From assembly GCA_028279445.1 (NCBI GenBank), contig JANQNT010000023.1:372001-436000 (forward strand): 64,000 nt of DNA. The letters run 5' to 3'. This DNA comes from Tepidamorphaceae bacterium (GTDB lineage Bacteria > Pseudomonadota > Alphaproteobacteria > Rhizobiales > Tepidamorphaceae). Position numbers and translations under genes: made by a program. Below the pieces are notes generated by a model that did no database searches, had not been told where the DNA came from, and worked only from the letters and a program-made list of their open reading frames with translations. Positions 27,613-36,057 of the stretch are shown in pieces; the stretch's first letter is position 1; each line of letters opens with the position of its first letter.

Positions 27613-28644
27613 ATGCGCCCGTTGCGATTTTTGTGTCCTGTCATCGCCGCGCTTCTCCTCACGGCCTACGGCGAAAGCGCCCACGCGTCGCAGGCCATGA
27701 TCCCGGCCTGGCAGACCTACTGCGCCGTGCCACATTCCAACGTCGGCGAACCAGGGACGATTACCGTCGAACGTGTTGGCCGCGCTTCACCCAACATCCG
27801 GTCTGCGCATCTGTTCGTTCACGAGGGCCAGTTGCGCGTTTGGGATCACGCGAACAGCGAGCAATTTACCCTCAAGCCGGACGGTTCATTTGACCGTGTC
27901 ACGCCGGTCCCATGCGCGCGCTTCCAGGCGTACGGATGGACCTTCTGGTTTGGTGGCGGACAATCGACAGCGTGTCGGGGCGACGAATGTGTGAGTATTG
28001 CCGTTCGCGACGCGACGCTGGCCTTCACCTTCGCCGCACATGACGGGGCTGTATTTGTCGGATCAGCCTTCGGCGATGCCCTGCTGTTCCGTGACGAACG
28101 CTGGTGCCGTATGGTCAAACACGGTGACGAATGGGCCTGCCCCGACACGCACGTGCTGCCACCGATCGAACCGTCGAACCAGTTCTATTCCTCCGCCATC
28201 TATGAAGGTCGAACACTGATTGGCGAGTACCCCACGGGTCACCTGTTCGAGTTCGATGGCGAACGCGTCTTCCGATCTGACATCCCGCGCCCGCTCGATG
28301 GGCACGCCTTAGAATCGCAGGTCCTCATGCCGTTCTGCGGATCGTTGTTCGTCGGATACTGGCACAGTGGCACGATCTACCGTTGGGACGGTAAGGCCTG
28401 GCATGGCCCGATCCGACTTTTCCACCATGACGCCGACTATCCGCAATTCAGCGAACAGGCCGAGCGGGCCGGCCAAATTTTCAACTTCTTCGGTCGTCGG
28501 GCTCCGTCTCTCGTACCCTACAACGGAGCACTGTACGCCATCACGGCCAGCAAGGGTGATTGGAACACGTCCATCGACGATCGCCTTCCTGACGCAGTCG
28601 CGGCTGAATACGGCGTGGTCTGGCGGCTGACTTGCAACAGGTAG
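27613..28644 (+). CDS. Secreted protein of unknown function inserted between tail and lysis genes
   Basis: A 343-residue protein on the strand opposite to the gene transfer agent. A signal peptide covers residues 1-26 (MRPLRFLCPVIAALLLTAYG, cleavage near AHA-SQ). The mature part has repeated strands with aromatic/Gly pairs (VHEGQLRVWDH, AYGWTFWFGG, GTIYRWDGKAW, YNGALYAIT), which suggests a beta-propeller, and several cysteines that could pair in the periplasm. It is bounded by copies of a terminator sequence and looks like a cargo (moron) gene. No family was recognised. Confidence 0.75.
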   Translation: MRPLRFLCPVIAALLLTAYGESAHASQAMIPAWQTYCAVPHSNVGEPGTITVERVGRASPNIRSAHLFVHEGQLRVWDHANSEQFTLKPDGSFDRVTPVPCARFQAYGWTFWFGGGQSTACRGDECVSIAVRDATLAFTFAAHDGAVFVGSAFGDALLFRDERWCRMVKHGDEWACPDTHVLPPIEPSNQFYSSAIYEGRTLIGEYPTGHLFEFDGERVFRSDIPRPLDGHALESQVLMPFCGSLFVGYWHSGTIYRWDGKAWHGPIRLFHHDADYPQFSEQAERAGQIFNFFGRRAPSLVPYNGALYAITASKGDWNTSIDDRLPDAVAAEYGVVWRLTCNR

Positions 28645-28690
28645 AGCCGAGGGTGACGTCGCGCCTACGTCCGACAGTTTCATACTTCTC

Positions 28691-28714
28691 TCCCACGAAA
28701 AACCCGCCTTGCGG
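28691..28714. repeat. Right copy of the direct repeat flanking the secreted-protein gene
   Basis: TCCCACGAAAAACCCGCCTT and four more bases match 27531-27555. This copy retains both arms of the terminator hairpin. Confidence 0.65.
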
Positions 28715-28720
28715 CGGGTT
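28697..28720 (-). terminator. Intrinsic terminator after the GTA tail genes
   Basis: Arms AACCCGCC (28701-28708) and GGCGGGTT (28713-28720) form a perfect 8-bp stem with loop TTGC. Read on the minus strand the stem is followed by TTTTTCG, so it should stop transcripts that come from the tail genes before they reach the endolysin. Confidence 0.8.
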
Positions 28721-28744
28721 GCGACAGGCGTTGGTCAGACCCTG

Positions 28745-29203
28745 CTAGTTGAACCTGTACAGCGCGACAGCCAGGAACATCACCAGCCGCCGCCACAGCG
28801 AGGTGCCGTCCGCGGCAAGCGCACGCTCGAACGGACCGGCCGCCTCGATGCGGTTCCAGCCCTCGTTCAGCATGTGATCGTGCAGGGCGGCGGCCTTCAG
28901 GAAGCGGGGGTCATGCGGGCTGAACAGCCAGCGCAGCGGTATCGGCACCGAAACGTCGACGCGGAAGCCGGCCGGCACGCACCAGGAAACGCCCGATCCC
29001 TTGAACCCGAGTTCCTAGATCATCCTGTGTTTGGGCTGACTCATCCCAAACACAGAAAAGATGATTGATTTTATAGGGTTAGAGCAACTTATCTGCGCCG
29101 ATCCCGGCGCAGATAAGTTGCTCTAGGCAAGGTCGGTTCTCAACTCATAGACGATCCCGCCCACCAGCACGGGACCATCGTGTTCGGTGTAGATGGAAAT
29201 CGA
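28745..29203 (-). pseudogene. DUF1353-like gene broken by a palindromic element
   Basis: The 3' part (28745-29013) encodes GFKGSGVSWCVPAGFRVDV, then RWLFSPHDPRFLKAAALHDH and a C-terminal LVMFLAVALYRF, the pattern of phage DUF1353 proteins. The 5' part (29127-29203) encodes TEHDGPVLVGGIVYELRTDLA in the matching frame. Between them lies the 112-base element at 29015-29126. At the junction an in-frame TAG (from CTAG) interrupts the reading frame, and no start codon remains at the 5' end, so the gene is inactive unless the 3' part is translated from GTG at 28978 as a 77-residue fragment. Confidence 0.7.
29015..29126. mobile_element. CTAG-bounded palindromic element (MITE-like)
   Basis: A 112-base segment with CTAG at both ends. 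It holds two hairpins: arms CTGTGTTTGGG (29025-29035) and CCCAAACACAG (29045-29055) with outer pairing GATCATC/GATGATT, and a perfect 20-bp stem AGAGCAACTTATCTGCGCCG (29081-29100) with loop ATCC. It has no coding capacity. CTAG is a common target duplication of IS5-group elements, so it could be moved by such a transposase. Confidence 0.7.
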
Positions 29204-29220
29204 CTAGGGTCCTGACCCTA
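29204..29220. repeat. Short inverted repeat CTAGGGTC-CT-GACCCTA
   Basis: Arms TAGGGTC (29205-29211) and GACCCTA (29214-29220) with a two-base loop. A related copy (AGGGTC-GG-GACCCT, then AG) is at 53433-53446. Both overlap a gene's TAG stop codon. It borders the broken DUF1353 gene. Confidence 0.55.
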
Positions 29221-29352
29221 AAGAGCGGGCCCCGCCTGCCAGAGCGCATCAAGCTGCGTATCGCTCATGCCCATCGCATTGCCGAGCTGCGCTACAAGCG
29301 GATCGGACAGATCATAGGTATTGTCCCCCAGTGTTTGTCGCGCCAGCAGCAT
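29218..29352 (-). CDS. Possible small protein after the DUF2793 tail gene
   Basis: A 44-residue frame (MLLARQTLGDNTYDLSDPLV through MSDTQLDALWQAGPAL) that overlaps the end of the DUF2793 gene in another frame. Its sequence has normal protein composition rather than shadow composition, but the ribosome-binding site is poor. It could also be the remnant of an older C-terminus of the tail protein. Confidence 0.3.
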   Translation of the reverse strand: MLLARQTLGDNTYDLSDPLVAQLGNAMGMSDTQLDALWQAGPAL

Positions 29353-30757
29353 CCCCCGGCAGATATGTGGACGGTGCGCCACTCGTAAAAACAACACTGT
29401 TAGCCGATATTGAATATCGTGTGCCTGTTGCTGATCCTGAATAAGTATTACCTGAGACACGAACATAGCAATTTGCGAAAGCAGCTACGAAGGCTGATGA
29501 AAACGCTGGCGTTCCGTTGATCGTCACGGTCATGGAGATGCAATTGATAATTCCGGCGACAGTCGCGTTCAAATGTGTCGCCGCGCTGCCAGCGATTGAA
29601 TAATCGCTCACGAAACTAACAAATGCATAGTTGGTCGACTGAACGTGAATTACAGCAGAACCAAATACGATATTGCCCAAATTAACACTGGAACCATCTG
29701 CGGCCACGCATACAGAAGTGGCGGTGATTTCCATATCCTTGATGTATGCGGCTACGCTCTTACCCCCAAGATAAAATCCTGTGCCTGTTGCATTGATCAC
29801 GACATTGGAAGGCGCTGTTGCATTGCCCTGAATGACCAGGCTGTTCGTACCGGCCATTCCGATCATGGGTTTGACGGTAACAGCTTCGTTGTACGTGCCG
29901 TCCGCGAGCTGAACAGTGACCGTGTAACCCGCAAAATCGAGCTCTGAATTGGCTGCGTCTATTGCCTTTTGAATTGTTGCAAACGGAGCAACCGACGACA
30001 ATCCGTCATTACTGTCACTGCCTGTCGGAGAAACGTAGTAAACGCGGTCTGCCGTCAGCATCTCGCGGCCCGCCGTCCCCCCTGCCAACCCGGGGAGGCC
30101 GGCGGGAAACTGCACCATGCCCGTCATGCGATCGATCGTGATCGCATCGAGCCAGTTGGTGCCGTCCGGACTGACCTTGACGTGAAAGTCGTCGTCGCCG
30201 GTCAAGCCGAATTCGGCCCGGCCTGAAAACCCGGTCTGGAACAGGTGCGAGGCGGTCTGGCCCGTGGCCTCCTTGTTGACGATGACGCGCATGTCGCCGG
30301 TTCCACCGGAAGCCGTGCCGATGGCGCTGAACAGGGCAGCGGGAGATGTGACGGACAGGCGGTTGGTGTCGTCGGGTATGGCGTTGATGCCGAACCTGGC
30401 AACGGTTTCTCCGACGCCTCCCGAAAGGCCGACCCAGCCCGAGCCATCGAACTGGATGTTGGCCGCTTCCGAGACGACATAGACGCTCAACCCTGCGAAG
30501 GGGGCGTGGAATGTCCAGCTCCCGTCGCGCCAACTGGCGATCTGGCCGTCCTGGCCGGCCCAGCCATCGGTCGCGCCGGCCGCGACGATGTGCAATTCGC
30601 CCTCGGCAGGCTGAGCCGGAGGCGCGGTCAGGTCGCGCGCGGCAATGGCCACCTGGACCAGTACATCGAGGCGCGCCAGCGCATCGTTGTGGGTGACGTG
30701 CTTCTGCGCCTGCCCGGTGGCGATTTCCGGCAGTGAAAGGCGCGGTGTTTCAGACAT
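29312..30757 (-). CDS. DUF2793 tail protein with beta-helix C-terminal domain
   Basis: A 481-residue protein. Residues 1-110 are the DUF2793 domain (MSETPRLSLPEIATGQAQKH, then WAGQDGQIASWRDGSW), which attaches to the GTA/phage baseplate. From about residue 245 (VYYVSPTGSDSNDGLSSVAP) the sequence fits a parallel beta-helix of the DUF1565/pectate-lyase-like type, as in tail spikes that bind or cut surface polysaccharides. The DNA of this half is clearly AT-richer than its neighbours, suggesting domain exchange. It overlaps the g15 stop by eight bases. It probably decides which cells the particle binds. Confidence 0.82.
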   Translation of the reverse strand: MSETPRLSLPEIATGQAQKHVTHNDALARLDVLVQVAIAARDLTAPPAQPAEGELHIVAAGATDGWAGQDGQIASWRDGSWTFHAPFAGLSVYVVSEAANIQFDGSGWVGLSGGVGETVARFGINAIPDDTNRLSVTSPAALFSAIGTASGGTGDMRVIVNKEATGQTASHLFQTGFSGRAEFGLTGDDDFHVKVSPDGTNWLDAITIDRMTGMVQFPAGLPGLAGGTAGREMLTADRVYYVSPTGSDSNDGLSSVAPFATIQKAIDAANSELDFAGYTVTVQLADGTYNEAVTVKPMIGMAGTNSLVIQGNATAPSNVVINATGTGFYLGGKSVAAYIKDMEITATSVCVAADGSSVNLGNIVFGSAVIHVQSTNYAFVSFVSDYSIAGSAATHLNATVAGIINCISMTVTINGTPAFSSAFVAAFANCYVRVSGNTYSGSATGTRYSISANSVVFTSGAPSTYLPGDAAGATNTGGQYL

Positions 30758-33700
30758 CGAATGTCCTCCGTGACGCAGGTCCGGCGCCGATCAGGTCGCT
30801 CACCTGCGCGACGGAAAGGGTCAGCGACGTCGGCATGCTGCCGAAGTCGGCGATCTGCTCAGCGGCCGGATAGGCCAGGCTCGGTGAGGTGGTCTCGGTC
30901 TGCCGCAGCAATGTCTCGCCGTCGGTTGCAAGGATCTGCACGTGGTAGCGTTCGCTTGTCTCGCCAAGCGGCACGTCTTCTTCCTGCCAGGGATCGGCGG
31001 TGGCGCGGGTCCGGCGAATCCAGCCGATTGCGATGTCGTCGCTGCCGGCGGACCGCACCGCTGTCAGATGCACCGGGCTACGCGGCTTCAGCGCGGTTCC
31101 CTCCGGCGTAAACGACACATCCTGATAGTGCGCTTCGGTGACATGGCGGTTGGCCGGGCCATAGCGCCAGACGTAGTCACGCCCGACATCGGCGAGCGTC
31201 ATGGGGATGCGCGTCAGCGCTTCGTTGATGAGCACGAAGCGGCTGCCGGCCGGCCTGGTCGTGGCCACCAGATGCTCGCTGCCGCCCTGCCCGCGCAACA
31301 GGCCCGTCAGCCGATAGGTGCGGGCCGCGATCAGTTCGGCGCCGCGAAACTGGATGATCTCCCAACCGCCTGCCGACGCCTGGATTGCCGCCAGATTGGC
31401 ACCGCCGAGAACATCGATCTCGGCCTGTCCATCGAGACTGCCGGCGAACAGCTCGACATCGATATGTCCACCCTCATCGAAACGCCAAAGCGCCCCGGCG
31501 CCGAGCGGCTCAAGCAGCGATCCCATCGTGGCAGGACGTTCCAGCGTGGCGATGAAGCTTCGCGCACCGCCGGCCTGCGCGCGATAAAGCGCAACCGGGC
31601 GCCACGGCGCGGCCTGCGCAGCGGCATAGACCACGGGTGTGTCCGCAACGCCGTCCAGCGCCGGGAGATCGAGCAGTTCCAGCACCGGAGGCACCTGTGC
31701 GGTTGCCACGCGTGGCCGGCGGCTGCGCCTCTCGCCACGCACCGGAAGCTGGTCCTCGGTGTCGAAGCGAACGGCCTCGATCGTACGCGCCGCGCCGTCG
31801 ACGATGCGGGTGACACGCATGTCGCCGCTGGTGCCTGAATCATCGGCGAACGCGAACACGTCGCCGGGTTCCAGCGCCAGCCGCGTCGGCGGCAGCGAAA
31901 TCTCAAGGCGCTCGCGCGCGGTCCACGCGGCCTGAAGCGCTGCGCGGGTCAGCGTTCCCGCACGGGCGCGCTCCAGGGCGACCGGCAGGTTGAGCGTGGC
32001 GACACCCCTCGCACCGGTATTCGCCCGCGTCGCCTCGATGGCGGCCGTCGCATCGTCGAGATCGGGATCGCGCAGGTTGATGCGCAAGGTGGCCGGAAGC
32101 TCAGCGTCGGGCACACGCAGGCGCGCATGGCCGGTATCGGACTCATCGCGCAGTACGGCGTCATCGCCATCGACCGACAGTTCGGCGGTCCGGCCATGCC
32201 GGCCCCGCAGCACGAGGTCCTCTCCGCTTTGCACCAGATCGGCGCCAAAGGCGTCGAGCAACGGCTCAAGCACGGAGCGGGCTGTCGCCGGACCACTGAT
32301 GGCAAGTCCGTCCAGAGTCCCGGTCACGCCGACCATGCCAAGCGGCGCGGAGGTGTAGTCGGCGATGACGGCCGCCGCCGCGTCCTGAAGCGTCACCGTG
32401 CCCAGGCGCCCGGACAACCAGTGGCCGCCGTCCCAGTTGGCGGCATCGGCCCAAAGCGCGCGGTCACGCGGGAAGGCCGGCACCGGCCGGGCGTCCCAAC
32501 ACCACAACGCGGTGCCGGCCGGGTCGATCATCGGGCCCGCATAGACGGCCGAGACCGGATTGTTGCCGACCGACGGAGCCCAGTAGTCGATCACCGCCTC
32601 AAGGTGGCGGCGCTGCTGCAGATCATCGCGCGTGCCACGCGAGAAGACGGGCAGCGCGTTCTCCGACGACTTCGGATCGAGAAACAGGTTTGGCGCGTTC
32701 GAGCCCTTGTCGATGGCCCCGCAGCCAAGTTCGGTGAAGCGGATCGGCTTGCTGGCGGGCACCCAATCCGTCGGCGTGGCCGAGCGGACGCCGGCCGGGC
32801 GGTCGTGGTGCGCGCTGCTCCACCAGCCCGCGATATCCTTCTGGCGGAAGATCCAGTGTTCTGAGTGCGCTCCGTCGTTGATCGGTGTGCGCAGGCCCGC
32901 CGTGCGGTCGGCGCTGGAGGCGTAGTACCAATCGTAGTACTCGCCGCCCTCGATGTTGGCGGCGAGATAGTCGCTTTCGTGCCCGGTCTGGGGCGCGCTG
33001 CCGCTCGGCGGCGAAACCCGATCGGCATGATCGGCGCCGTCGCGCCAGTCGGCCAGCGGCAGGTAATTGTCGATGCCGATGAAGTCGATATTGGCATCGC
33101 TCCAGAGCGCATCGAGATGAAACAGCACATCGCCGCTGCCGTCTGGCGGACGGTGGCTGTGATACTCCGACCAGTCGGCCGCGTAGCCGACTTCGGTGTC
33201 GGGGCCCAGGATCGCGCGCACATCGGCTGCAAGCGCCTTCAGTCCCTGCACAAAGGTGAAGGCATCGGCCGCGTCGCGCACGGTCGTCAGCCTGACCATC
33301 TCCGAGCCGATGAGAAACGTATCAACCCCGCCGGCAGCCTTGGCCAGGTGGGCGTGGTGCAGGATGAAATGCCGGTATGTCCACGGATCGGGGCCGGTGT
33401 AGGTGACGGTCTCCGCGCTGGTGACAAAATCGTTCGCCGACGTGGCGCCGACGAAGCCGGCAATCTGGCTGCCCGCTGCGGCGGTGCGATCGGCGGTCGC
33501 GGGCTGGCCCGGCGCCGGGTCGCAAGTGATCCGGCCACGCCAGGGATGGGCCGCCTGGGCGGCAGCGCCGTAAGGGTCCGGCAGCGTGTTGTCCGGCGCG
33601 ATGTCCATCATCAGGAACGGCATCAAGGTGACGCGCTTGCCGCGCGCCTTCAGGTCGGCGATGGCACGCATCAGCGAGGCATCATTCGGCGTGCCGCCAT

Positions 33701-34700
33701 AGGCGGGCTTGCCATTCACCTGCGTCACCGCCTGGGCATCGGCACGGGCGAGGCCGGCCACGGTCCACTGATACGGATGGGTGTCCTTGATGGGATTTTC
33801 CACCTTGGGGCGCAGCGTGCAGTGTGCCGCGCGCAGATCGTCGCCGTACCAGGTGGTGACCAGCGTGACGCCGCCGCAGGCCGGCAGCAGCGCCTGCATG
33901 AGGTCCATGGATGCCGACCAGTTGCTGGCGGCAACGAAGGTGTGCCGGTTCTCGGTGTCGCCGGCAATCGGCTGGCCGGAGCTGGTGCGCCCGACCCGAT
34001 CGATGGCCAGCGGATCGTAGCCGAACTCCGTCGCGCCGGGGATGACGCAGACCTGGCGCACCTTGTCTTCGAGCGTGCCGAGCGGGCACCAGACCTCGAA
34101 GGTCAGTTGCGGAATGCGGTTGCCGTATGGCTCAAGCGGCAGGCGCTCGAACACGACATATGCGATACCGCGATAGGCGGGCGCGTTGCCAAGCCCCTCC
34201 TTTGCCTCGATCAGGGGATCGGGGAGCTGGCTGTCGCTTCCCCGATGGACACGGAAGCCGACCTGGGTCAGGTCGAGTTCCTTGCCGTCGGCCCACACCC
34301 GGCCGACATGGGCGATTGGTCCTTCGCACAGGGCCAGCGCCAGGTTGGCGTAGTACTGGTAGGTCGTCGTGCTCGCGGCGGACCCGCCACCACCCTTGCC
34401 CGAGCGCTGCTCGGTGGTGACGACCACGTCCTCCTCCAGGCGTGTGGCCCAGATCAACGATGCGCCAACACGCATGCGGCCATAGATGCGGGGAATGCCG
34501 GTGCCTTCGGTCGACGCGGTGACGTGCAGTGTGTCCAGCCGGGGGCCTTCCCGGTCGGCGCCGGGTTTGGCGAACAGCATCTGGTCGATGGCACCGCCGA
34601 CCAGACCCGCGCCAGCGGTTAGCGCGGTCGCCGCAAAGCCGGTGATGCCGAACGAGCCGGCCAGACTGGAGGTGACGGTGGTGAGGACGAGGGCGGCCAT
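30750..34700 (-). CDS. GTA baseplate megatron protein (g15; TIM-barrel and tail-tip domains)
   Basis: A 1316-residue protein, the size of RcGTA g15. The N-terminus has a hydrophobic Gly/Ala segment (residues 8-40), followed by a tail-hub region, a glycoside-hydrolase-like TIM barrel (about 290-740; for example GSEMVRLTTVRDAADAFTF and IDFIGIDNYLPLADW), and the Phage-tail_3 domain and fibronectin-like modules near the C-terminus. It forms the tail tip that contacts the cell envelope and passes DNA. It follows g14 after only three bases and overlaps DUF2793 downstream. Confidence 0.93.
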   Translation of the reverse strand: MAALVLTTVTSSLAGSFGITGFAATALTAGAGLVGGAIDQMLFAKPGADREGPRLDTLHVTASTEGTGIPRIYGRMRVGASLIWATRLEEDVVVTTEQRSGKGGGGSAASTTTYQYYANLALALCEGPIAHVGRVWADGKELDLTQVGFRVHRGSDSQLPDPLIEAKEGLGNAPAYRGIAYVVFERLPLEPYGNRIPQLTFEVWCPLGTLEDKVRQVCVIPGATEFGYDPLAIDRVGRTSSGQPIAGDTENRHTFVAASNWSASMDLMQALLPACGGVTLVTTWYGDDLRAAHCTLRPKVENPIKDTHPYQWTVAGLARADAQAVTQVNGKPAYGGTPNDASLMRAIADLKARGKRVTLMPFLMMDIAPDNTLPDPYGAAAQAAHPWRGRITCDPAPGQPATADRTAAAGSQIAGFVGATSANDFVTSAETVTYTGPDPWTYRHFILHHAHLAKAAGGVDTFLIGSEMVRLTTVRDAADAFTFVQGLKALAADVRAILGPDTEVGYAADWSEYHSHRPPDGSGDVLFHLDALWSDANIDFIGIDNYLPLADWRDGADHADRVSPPSGSAPQTGHESDYLAANIEGGEYYDWYYASSADRTAGLRTPINDGAHSEHWIFRQKDIAGWWSSAHHDRPAGVRSATPTDWVPASKPIRFTELGCGAIDKGSNAPNLFLDPKSSENALPVFSRGTRDDLQQRRHLEAVIDYWAPSVGNNPVSAVYAGPMIDPAGTALWCWDARPVPAFPRDRALWADAANWDGGHWLSGRLGTVTLQDAAAAVIADYTSAPLGMVGVTGTLDGLAISGPATARSVLEPLLDAFGADLVQSGEDLVLRGRHGRTAELSVDGDDAVLRDESDTGHARLRVPDAELPATLRINLRDPDLDDATAAIEATRANTGARGVATLNLPVALERARAGTLTRAALQAAWTARERLEISLPPTRLALEPGDVFAFADDSGTSGDMRVTRIVDGAARTIEAVRFDTEDQLPVRGERRSRRPRVATAQVPPVLELLDLPALDGVADTPVVYAAAQAAPWRPVALYRAQAGGARSFIATLERPATMGSLLEPLGAGALWRFDEGGHIDVELFAGSLDGQAEIDVLGGANLAAIQASAGGWEIIQFRGAELIAARTYRLTGLLRGQGGSEHLVATTRPAGSRFVLINEALTRIPMTLADVGRDYVWRYGPANRHVTEAHYQDVSFTPEGTALKPRSPVHLTAVRSAGSDDIAIGWIRRTRATADPWQEEDVPLGETSERYHVQILATDGETLLRQTETTSPSLAYPAAEQIADFGSMPTSLTLSVAQVSDLIGAGPASRRTFDV

Positions 34701-34703
34701 GGT

Positions 34704-35168
34704 TCAGACAGAGGTTCCCGGTGCCGGAAATGCGAAGGCGGCGGCAAGACGGCGGCGCCACCAGCCACCGAGACTGACCTCGACGACGCCGGCGGACTCG
34801 TAAGCGTGAATCATCCGGTGCGGACCGGTGGCGATGCCGGCGTGCTTGGCGACACCGGCCGGCGGCATGCGGAAGACCAGGACATCGCCGGCGGCGAAGT
34901 CCTGCGCCGGCTCGACCGCAACGAGGGCGGCCGTGGCGGCGGCAAGCAGCGGCTCACCGCCGTCGGCGTCGGCCCAACTCGCCGAATAGGGCGGCACGTC
35001 GACCGGCTCGGCACCGACGCAGGCGCGGTAGACGCCTCGAATCAGCCCCAGGCAGTCCACACCGGCGCCAAGCGTGCTGGCGCGGTGATGATAGGGCGTC
35101 GCCAGCCAGCGCCGCGCCTCGGCAACGATGGTCGCGCGCCGCGCCGCCTCGCCTGCCGGCTCAGTCAT
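34704..35168 (-). CDS. GTA NlpC/P60 cell-wall peptidase (g14)
   Basis: A 154-residue NlpC/P60-type cysteine peptidase. The catalytic cysteine lies in GVDCLGLIRGVY and the histidine in AKHAGIATG. In RcGTA this protein is part of the tail tip and opens the recipient cell wall for DNA entry. The ATG at 35168 overlaps the g13 stop by eight bases; the longer frame upstream is a shadow of g13. Confidence 0.92.
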   Translation of the reverse strand: MTEPAGEAARRATIVAEARRWLATPYHHRASTLGAGVDCLGLIRGVYRACVGAEPVDVPPYSASWADADGGEPLLAAATAALVAVEPAQDFAAGDVLVFRMPPAGVAKHAGIATGPHRMIHAYESAGVVEVSLGGWWRRRLAAAFAFPAPGTSV

Positions 35169-36054
35169 GGCCAAGCGAGCTGCCGTCATTGTCCTCGCCC
35201 ACTGCGGGATAGGAGAACAGGAAGTCGTTGCCCGGCATGTGCGGGAAACCGCGGAAATTGATGAAGTTGGCGAACTTCTCCCGGCAGGTCGGCGCGGTCT
35301 TGTCGCAACCGGCAACAATGTCGAGGGTGTCCGAAGCGGCGATCGGCGAAACTGCGGGCTCCCATAACTCCAGCCAATGGCTGCCATCGATGACGGTGTG
35401 CTGCTTGACGCGGCCGAGCGCCGGCGCGTTCGCGCCGAAGGTCCAGGTCAGCAGTCCGCCGGTGAACCAGCCCTCTTGATAGGCTTCCAGGCCGCTTGTG
35501 GCGAAGCGTTTGGCGGTGACGTCCTGGGTGACCGTCGCGGATGCCGAGAAGGCCGGGTCAGACAGGTCGACGCCGCAGCGTGCGTCGCCGAGTTCGGCAT
35601 CGCAGGCATACTGGAACACCCGGCCGCGCTCGACATTGAGGGCATCGGTCAGTCCGCGCAGTTCGGCGGTGAAGCCGAGCTTGCCGCGAGCGATCTCGCC
35701 GAGCTTTGCCACATGCATCAGCGCATGTGCCGCCGGGTCGGCCCAATTGACGCGGTAAACGCGCACCTCGGCACCGTCGTAAAGGCCGGCCTGCAGGTCC
35801 TGTTCGCGGATCTTCTCGCTGTCGAGCACGCCGGAGACATCGGTGTTATCGACCGCAAAGCCGGACGCCGTCTCGATGGCGCCGGCGGACAGCCCCGTAC
35901 CCGGATCGCAGGTCACACCGGCGACCTCGACGGGTCGGTCGTGGTCGGTGAAGCCGAGCACGGTCTGGTCGCTGCGGGTCAGCGTCCAGCACCAGCACAA
36001 GGTGGTCTCGCCCGACGCAAGATGCGCCGCGAAGGCAGGATCGAAGTCGCGCAC
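35161..36054 (-). CDS. GTA baseplate hub protein, DUF2163 (g13)
   Basis: A 297-residue protein with the DUF2163 pattern: FDPAFAAHLASGETTLCWCW at the N-terminus, GFTDHDRPVEV, and the cysteine-rich CDAELGDARCGVDL that binds an iron-sulfur cluster in tail-hub homologues, followed by the C-terminal DUF2163_C part (CDKTAPTCREKFANFINFRG). It starts with GTG, three bases after the g12 stop. Confidence 0.93.
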   Translation of the reverse strand: MRDFDPAFAAHLASGETTLCWCWTLTRSDQTVLGFTDHDRPVEVAGVTCDPGTGLSAGAIETASGFAVDNTDVSGVLDSEKIREQDLQAGLYDGAEVRVYRVNWADPAAHALMHVAKLGEIARGKLGFTAELRGLTDALNVERGRVFQYACDAELGDARCGVDLSDPAFSASATVTQDVTAKRFATSGLEAYQEGWFTGGLLTWTFGANAPALGRVKQHTVIDGSHWLELWEPAVSPIAASDTLDIVAGCDKTAPTCREKFANFINFRGFPHMPGNDFLFSYPAVGEDNDGSSLGHD

Positions 36055-36057
36055 GGT

